Source: Ananas comosus
Taxonomy: Eukaryota; Streptophyta; Magnoliopsida; Poales; Bromeliaceae
Reading direction: 5' to 3'
Length of the DNA: 64,000 nucleotides
Assembly: GCF_001540865.1 (NCBI RefSeq)
Contig: NC_033637.1
Coordinates: 6,542,491-6,606,490 of the forward strand
Position numbers and translations under genes: made by a program. Positions 57,225-64,000 of the stretch are shown one piece after another (position 1 is the first letter of the stretch; each line of letters begins with the position of its first letter). The notes beneath the pieces are model-generated. The model was not told the origin of the DNA and did no database searches. It was given only the letters and a program-made list of their open reading frames with translations.

Positions 57225-57900
57225 GAGCTCCTATGCTTTTAAAAGTACTAAGTTATTGGTGCTTGTAGATTTTTAGTCATTGGATTAAAAGATATGCGGT
57301 TAAAATGATGTGGGCCCCCTAGAGTTTAGTGGGTGGTTGGTTGAATAGTATAATCTAATGGTTAAAAATGATCCGAGGCGTAGATCTAACGGGTTTTAAA
57401 ATTTCAAATTTAAAATATACATATATATTGGGTTTTAAAATTTTATAGTATAAAATTTCAAATTTTCGATGTCAAAATTTGAAATTTGGATACTTTCAAA
57501 TTTCAAATTTTAAATTCCAAATTTTAAATTCCAAATTTTAAATTTTAATTTATAATATTTATTTCTAAATTTTAACCTTCAAAATTTAAAATTTGAAATC
57601 CCTAAAAAATATAAAATTAATTAATTAAGTTTATTAATAATTAATTGTATATAATATAATTATTTAATATTATTAATAATTAGCATAATANATATAAATT
57701 TTTATAAAATAAATTGTTGTATAAATTTACTTTGCGCATATACTAATTTTAATGACTTTTATTTAGATAGATTTAACTATTAAATTATTTTTATATATCT
57801 TTTATTTAATTAATAATTAGACTTATAAAATTATATAAAAATATAAAAAATTAAAATTTATTATAAAAAATATTTTTATATTCGCAGTATTGTGCAGGCA
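57222..57900. repeat. AT-rich dispersed repeat
   Basis: It begins GAGCTCCTATGCTTTTAAAA and continues through GATGTGGGCCCCC, TAGTGGGTGGTTGG and ATCTAACGG, then long runs of AAATTTCAAATTTTAAATTCC. It looks like a non-autonomous DNA element, class unknown. One N is at 57691. Confidence 0.45.
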
Positions 57901-58029
57901 TTTTAGTACTGGTAAATGATTTTATAGAAGCAACACAATCTTCCTTCAGAATGAGAGTAGAACTCCGATGCAGAATTAGTTAAACATTTGTAGAATTTTG
58001 GAGGTTTGGATCGAGAATACTGCAGGCAC

Positions 58030-58290
58030 TAGACCTAGTTGGGAGGTAAATGTCTTAGCGCCGACGTAGGGCCCTTTGCTTTCTTGGAGGAGGTGACTTC
58101 CTCTCTTTCCTTTTTCCCTTTTATTTTTGAACTGCTCTTGCCGCCTTCCTTCTGTTTTACCTGTTTCACGCCTTCCTTTTGTTTACTCTCAAGAGGAGGC
58201 ATGATTGTCTCAGTTTTACAGCCTAATTCATTATCGTAATGAATGACAAAGGTAGGCTCTGCCTATTCCGCAAAAAAATAATAAAAATAA
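58030..58290 (+). mobile_element. Possible LINE 3' tail
   Basis: TTCATTATCGTAATGAATGA, GGTAGGCTCTGCC and an A-rich end (AAAAAAATAATAAAAATAA) resemble the 3' ends of plant L1-like LINEs. No reverse transcriptase coding is present, so this would be a 5'-truncated copy. Confidence 0.35.
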
Positions 58291-58627
58291 CATATAAATT
58301 TATGTCATTTAATCCATTGCATTACTTACTGAACCAAACGGTACCTAATAGACAAATAGAATGTATATTTTGAACGAGGTTTATTCTTTCATCTAAAGAA
58401 AATATTACTATATATAGTGAGTTTATCTGATACATGTACATAAACTAATATGACATTTAGACTAAACATAATTGTTATGATCTTTTTATCGCCGAATAGG
58501 ATTTGCTAAGCAAAATAGAATGAAATGAAAAAGTATTACGATGGAACAAAGAGATCATAAACAAATCAGAACAAGTGTAACTACATTGAGAATGTGACAA
58601 AACATACCCAGCATTAGAAAATATTCG

Positions 58628-58896
58628 GCTCTAATTAAATTTGTCCACATATCAATACAAGCTCTTTCGGTGCCACAACTTCTAGAAAAGTTTTCAATTT
58701 AGTTTTGATCTAAAAAATTTTGGATTGCATCACAAAACAGGCCAGGTACAAGAATTTGAGGCTGCTCTAATTAAATTTGTCCACGTATCGATACAAGTCC
58801 TTTCGGTGCCACACCTTCTACAAAATATTCCAATTTAGTTCTGATCTAAAAAGTTTTGGGCTGCATCACAAAACTGACCAGATACAAAAATTTGAG
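58628..58896. repeat. Tandem duplication, two units of about 136 bp
   Basis: Both units contain CTCTAATTAAATTTGTCCAC, CTTTCGGTGCCACA and GGTACAAGAATTTGAG-like ends. About 85-90% alike by eye. Intergenic, downstream of the potassium transporter. Confidence 0.8.
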
Positions 58897-59723
58897 ACAC
58901 ATCTAACAGTTCAGGATGACAATTAAATGACATCATGACTAGGTAAATTTGCTGAGGAAGAATGCTGCTGAAATTTCACAGGATGGCAAGAGATATAGTT
59001 GAAGCATCCAATTGCTCAGAAAACATTATCAGATACCACTATTACTGTCTATGGTGTCTACGTTTGCTGCAGCAAAATTATGTGCCATTAGCATATAGTA
59101 GCTATCCAAGTGAATGGTCTTTTTCCACCATTTTAGGATTATTAAAGTTGAAGATGCTTCTCATATGGAAGAAGTAATCCAGCTAATTAATACATGCTAT
59201 TCTTGTTAAATATCACCTGAAACTTGCAAAAATAAAGCACTGTAACATACATGCATCTTTGAAGTTTCTACTGTAGTCGAAGTTTGCAGTAAATATTTGC
59301 AGCTTGAGTGTATGTCCTAATTAAAATCGCGTAAGATTGTTTCAGAAGGTCCTAACATCAATGCCAACAATAAGATGTATCAGATAGCTTCTTGGACTCT
59401 ATGACAGGTAGAAATTATGTTCAAGATCACAATTTTATGTCGATACAATGCAAATTGTCCAGACCAACAACAAATTCTGATCTTGCTGTAATATAAAATT
59501 TGAAGTTGATACCCTAGCACCAATAAATTTTTAAGCCTACGATCCAAATCTAGTGAACTGGGCCTTGAATGGCCCTTCATTGCTTTTTCCATTCAGTACA
59601 TGCATACGTAGACTCCTCTTGGCTTTCACTACTATGCAAAGAACATCCATCATATGCAGTTTCATACATCATATTACACTGAATTTGTAGGGTTAATTAG
59701 TTCTTACAAGCTATCTTATGAGA

Positions 59724-59756
<33 letters not shown>

Positions 59757-59757
59757 C
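59724..59757. repeat. (ATG)11 microsatellite in the transporter 3' UTR
   Basis: A pure trinucleotide run that ends 10 bp beyond the stop codon of the minus-strand transporter gene, where it reads (ATC)n in the transcript. Confidence 0.9.
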
Positions 59758-59766
59758 AAATTTCCA

Positions 59767-62700
59767 TCAAATATAGTAGTTCATGCCAACTTGTAACAAG
59801 TTCTTGTTGGGTATCTGCAGGTCTACAAACCCTTGCCTACAATTCCTCCTCAAGAAATCATAGACATGATCCACTACAATTCTCTTCAACACCCCCGAGT
59901 CCTCGCTAGCCTTCACCTCGCTGTGACCCAACAGGTAGATCACCCCCGCTGCCCTCGACCTCTCCAAGAACCCGATCTCCTCCGCCGCCGCCTCGCTCAC
60001 CTTCCCTTCGGCTTCCGAATTCTCGGATCGAATGAAGGACTTGAGATGCTCCATAAGTAGCCCTTCAAACTCCTCGCTCCCGACCCTTCTGTCCCGGTAA
60101 CCGTACCGTGCGATGCACCGATACATCTTGTACCCTTTAGGCCCAACCCGGCGCAGAAAAAAACGCTCTTCGGGGAGCACTTTGTTGACAGGCAGGTATT
60201 TGACCGAAACAAAGACTAGAACCGAATGGATGGCAGGAAGGTTGGTGAGGAAGTGGGGGAAAATTGCCGGTATCCCTTGAGTGAGCTCAGTGTAAAGAAG
60301 CCCTACTCCGGGAACCCGTGAGATACCCAGATTAGAGCCGAGGCTACTTACATACTCCGTCGAGACTTTCCTTTCGACTTCGAAGGCGTGGCGTTTCTTT
60401 TGTACATAGTGCCACACATACATCACGAAGAAGAGGACGGCGGCGAAGGAGAGAGGGAGATAGCCTCCTTTGCCGAACTTGTAAAGGACCGAGGAGAAGT
60501 ACAAGAGCTCAAAGGAGTAGAAGACGAGAACGAAGAGCGCGATGAGGATAAGACTGGTTTGCCAAATCATTAGCATTATTAGGATGAGCAGAGACGAGGT
60601 GACAATCATCACTGCTACCACCGCAATCCCTATCAAAATAACGGACAGAAGGAGCCGTTAGTCCTTGAACAAGGCCAAGAGAGTTAATTAATCAATATTG
60701 TGTAGTGCTTGTTTAGGCTGCTGTTTGGGACAAACTCCACTCCAACCATCAGCACCCAATCATTTAGCAAATGAAAGGTCTAGAGGTTTTCGACCTTCAA
60801 AAGCAAAATATTTAGTGTTGAAGATTTTAACAAAAAATAATGTTGGTATTATTATTCTGCACAAATATATAGCACTTTCACGAAAGTTTCAATCAGGCCA
60901 CACAGGCACATATATAATGATGTGAGGAGAGTTGTTAATTAGAAGGTGATAAATTACCGTACCGTAGGCGTTTCCGATCTTCGTAGTCTCCTTGAAGGAG
61001 GCAGTCACTAACACACAAGCCAACATGAGAAGGAAGTTGATCTCAGGGATGTAGACTTGGCCCTCATGCTTGTTGGAGGTGTGTATTACTCGGACTCGCG
61101 GGAAGCAGCCGAGAGCCACAGACTGCTTGATGATCGCGAACGTCGCAGAGATCATCGCTTGGCTCGCAATGATCGACGCCAGGATGGCAATCACAAACAT
61201 AGGCCAGTACACCAATTCTGAAACACAATGAAATAGTTGCAGCAGAAACAGTTAAAAATGCCGATTTTTAGTAAAAATTTAAATCGTGATTTTGAAAAGT
61301 GAATTGTGCGATGTTAGATTTACCAGGAGTTGATTTGTAGAAGGCGTCAGCGACGTCGAGAGGGTAGTATGAGAGATATGCAGCTTGTCCCACATAAGCA
61401 CAGATTAAGCAAGGATATACCAATCCAGTGAAAGCAATCTAGAGAATAAGAATTGTTAGCAATATTAATTTTCAAGAAAAACTTCTGAAGATATTCGAGT
61501 TAATACATGGGAGGGGAAAGTAACAAACCTGGATTGATCTAACTGAGAAGTGACCAAGGTCAGCAAACATAGCTTCAGTTCCTGTTCCATTTAAAGAATC
61601 AGTTTTTTCTGAGCATATGAATTTGCAGGTTAAAAAAAAAAAAAGAAACGTAAATTGCAAGTTTTGTCCTCAAACTATTAGTCGATTGGCATTTTGGTCC
61701 TTAAACTTTAATTTCTTGTAATTTCTTGCTCAAACTTTCAAAATTGTTACAATCAGATCGCACAATCTACTTTAATTGACTAAATATTGAGGGCAAGTGT
61801 TTTTTTTTTTTTTTTTTTTTTTTCCTCTTATGTGACTTTGGAGACCGATTGGATGAAGGGGGCCCACACTCCTAATTGTGGGCCCATCTATTACTCGTAA
61901 TCGCCAATTCGGCGAGCCGGATACTTAGCACAACTCAAATATTGATACATCACCAATATAACAGTAAGATGATATTTTAATTATTGACGTGTTATCAATT
62001 ACAACACTGCTGTGCTGTAGCACTTTTACTTTAGTAATTTATTAATATTTAGTCAACTAAATTAAATTATTGAACTTAATTATAATAATTCTAAAATAAA
62101 TTAAAATTTGAGGACTAAAGTGTCATATGCCTCATATATAGTTTGAGGAGCAAACATGCAATTTACACAAAGATAAAGTGGGTAGTTAATTTACCTGTCA
62201 TGCAGAGCACAACACCTCCGAGGCTGATCCAGGCCTCCTTGGCGTTATGCCTGAAGTAGGAGACAATGTAGAGGGGATTGAAGGCCTTCAGAACGGAGGA
62301 GTCGTGGCGAACGAGATTGGAGAGGCCGATGGCGCCGATGAACACGTACCACACAAGGATCGCGGGGGCGAAGGTGTAACCAACCTTGTCGGTGCCGAAC
62401 CTCTGGATCGAGAAAAGTACCACCAGAATCGCCACCGATATCATCGCAATCACATCTGCCAAAGATTAGAAGCGCTTTTAATTTGAATTGCTTCCCTTGT
62501 TACCATACCACAACTTATTAGTACACAGAGCGTTAGCACAGTATTAACTAAAAGGAAAGTACTGTTGAGAGAATCTTTCTAAGATGATTCCCTCAACTGC
62601 TTCTCTTAGAATAAGAGAGATAAATTTTAAATTAAAGCTTCTGTTTGTAAGTCTCGTAAGTCTCATTTCTCTCCCGCCGTACCAAAATTTTAGTTTTTTC

Positions 62701-63566
62701 AATGAAGTGATCATATATGTATCAGAAAAGTAAGGCTAAACGAGCACTAATAACCTTTGTTTGGCTATAAAAGATAGTATTGTTTGATCCAAGTTCTATA
62801 TCAAATAGTGCGATTAGAAAAAAAAAAAAAAAATTGTATATATCGGGACAATCCAAATTACTATTGTGGTAACACCGAAGGCACGAAAATGGAGGTTTTG
62901 CTTTCCAAGCTAAAAATATCATTTCGACTTTTTTTTAGAAGAATATTTAGATTTTTTTTTTTGTCTAAATGTCTAATACTACACTAAAAATATTAGTATT
63001 GAAAGTTAAAACGAAAGCGGCACCAAAGAACTAAAAAAAGTTGGCTTAAGATTTATTTATTTATTTATTTATTTTTTTACCATCTTTACCTTTCCTACAT
63101 AAGCTCTTGATATTTTTATTGGGAAAGAATTTTTAGAAATGTTGCTTTTTTTTTTTTTAACTAAAATTAAAAACAAAAATAGAGGCAAACAGAGAGTCTA
63201 CATATGGCTTTATAAGGGCTTCTTAATTTTATCTTTCTTTTTCTTTATTAAACCCTTTGTTACCTTTGCTTATTCCTGCATCAATTTTCCTCACACCATC
63301 CACAGCAGATAGGACAGAGATACAAGGAGTGAGGATCCCATCACCAATGACCATGCAGGTCCCCAGAAGTGCTAGTGAGAGAAGCCCATTCTTGGCCCAG
63401 CTGCTCCTCTCCAAAGCCCCTTTGACCTTCTCAGCCCTTTTAAGATGCTTATTGGGTGTCTGCAGCTTGTATGCGGAGAGATCCATTAAAGCTTCTGCTT
63501 GCTGGTTCGGGATTGCATTCACATTCGCATGCCTACATATCAGTGAGTACATTGCAAATGTTCCAC
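59767..63566 (-). CDS. KUP/HAK/KT potassium transporter, 3' six exons (5' end outside window)
   Basis: Minus-strand exons in order: 63264-63566, 62195-62455, 61529-61581, 61324-61438, 60963-61217, 59767-60629. All junctions are GT-AG, and the phases fit to give about 616 residues, ending at TGA 59767-59769. Family hallmarks are [16 protein letters not shown] at the first exon, [25 protein letters not shown] with [45 protein letters not shown] with [12 protein letters not shown] and [19 protein letters not shown], and a C-terminal domain with [13 protein letters not shown] and CIARYGYRD. Several hydrophobic helices are evident. Family members are usually near 770-800 residues, so about 150 N-terminal residues lie beyond 64000. 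They move K+ across the plasma or other membranes. No lesions seen; subfamily not assigned. Confidence 0.96.
61650..62166. mobile_element. MITE in a transporter intron (inverted ends about 60 bp)
   Basis: The left end GTAAATTGCAAGTTTTGTCC with TCAAACTATTAGT is mirrored by the inverse of 62105-62166 (GTAAATTGCATGTTTGCTCC with TCAAACTATA). AT-rich body with a (T)n run near 61800. It resembles foldback MITEs common in plant introns. Superfamily uncertain. Confidence 0.7.
62456..63263 (-). other. Transporter intron without recognised element
   Basis: AT-rich with several homopolymer runs and a TTTA run near 63052-63075. No coding or clear repeat found. Confidence 0.5.
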
Positions 63567-64000
63567 CTGTGACAAAAAAATAACAAAAGAACAAAATATT
63601 AGCTAACTTACTATTATACTTGTTATTTTCTGGTCTCACTAATTAAATCAGATTATTTTAAAATAATTTTCTACTATATCGATCTTTTGGATTACATTGT
63701 ATGTATTAAAGTCAGTACTTTAACCTCGCCGCTTTAAGAGGTCTTGACTTAAAAGTCGATTCCAACATCTGTCATTTTACGGTATGGTCGGTGCATATTA
63801 TATGATTTACGTGATATCTGTCGTACACGCGAGGATACTGATTTACGTGATATCTACCGAGCATACGATGGAGTGCGTTAAGACTCATTCAAAATCGTTT
63901 CCCACTTAGATCGATCTTCTGGAAAACAGAATTCATAATTTCCATCACCCAAAAAAAACTCAGTGAGAAGTAGTAACATTTGAACAAAATTAAAATATTT
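63567..64000 (-). other. Transporter intron continuing beyond the window
   Basis: No exon resembling the upstream part of the transporter was found here, so the intron runs past 64000. A short repeat GATTTACGTGATATCT occurs at 63805 and 63840. Confidence 0.5.

Noticed and set aside
60388..60573. Plus-strand ORFs across 59,800-60,600 and 62,250-62,490
   Set aside because: They are antisense shadows of well-supported transporter exons.

Overview
This is plant nuclear DNA. It contains two split genes with GT-AG introns, set in and beside a thick layer of nested LTR retrotransposons, TRIMs, MITEs, foldback elements and minisatellites. The two genes are a PRDA1-like plastid gene expression protein and a KUP/HAK/KT potassium transporter. 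The Del/Tekay-type Ty3 chromovirus remains with 2.4-4 kb LTRs, the initiator-Met primer sites and the general style suggest a flowering plant, probably a monocot. Species cannot be fixed from the sequence; something pineapple-like is only a guess. No bacterial, viral or organellar genes are seen. Two 25-N gaps and four isolated Ns mark assembly joins or unresolved bases.

Positions 1-30,700 are a retrotransposon pile. The window opens in the integrase and chromodomain end of a Ty3 element with one in-frame stop. Its 3' LTR runs to 6769 and is itself split by other LTRs. Next come a TRIM fragment, a decayed CACTA transposase on the minus strand, a solo LTR (8804-15683) split by two TRIMs and a minus-strand LTR, a putative 0.8 kb solo LTR, and a 4 kb solo LTR (17279-24222) holding another 3 kb solo LTR (21004-23959). 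These last two have perfect 5-bp target duplications. Then come a 0.7 kb duplicated AT-rich block, a gap and a degraded LTR.

Positions 30,940-32,560 hold two decayed partial copies of a peptidyl-tRNA hydrolase gene, separated by an LTR end. The second stops about 300 bp before PRDA1.

Positions 32,860-52,623 hold PRDA1 on the plus strand, nine exons that join in frame to 405 codons. Intron 5 is 12.9 kb. It contains nested foldbacks, a Tourist-like MITE with TAA target duplication, five consecutive minisatellite arrays, and a Cassandra-type solo LTR carrying a 5S rRNA segment with a perfect target duplication.

Positions 53,900-57,030 hold a GC-rich foldback repeat interrupted by a minus-strand solo LTR, followed by AT-rich repeats and a possible LINE tail. 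Positions 59,767-63,566 hold the last six exons of the potassium transporter on the minus strand; its 5' exons lie past the right edge.

The most unusual signal is in the LTRs. Diverged LTR copies keep two stem-loops in the same relative places while the stem sequences change on both sides, as expected for RNA structures under selection. Their U3 regions also carry clusters of the palindrome ACCGGT.
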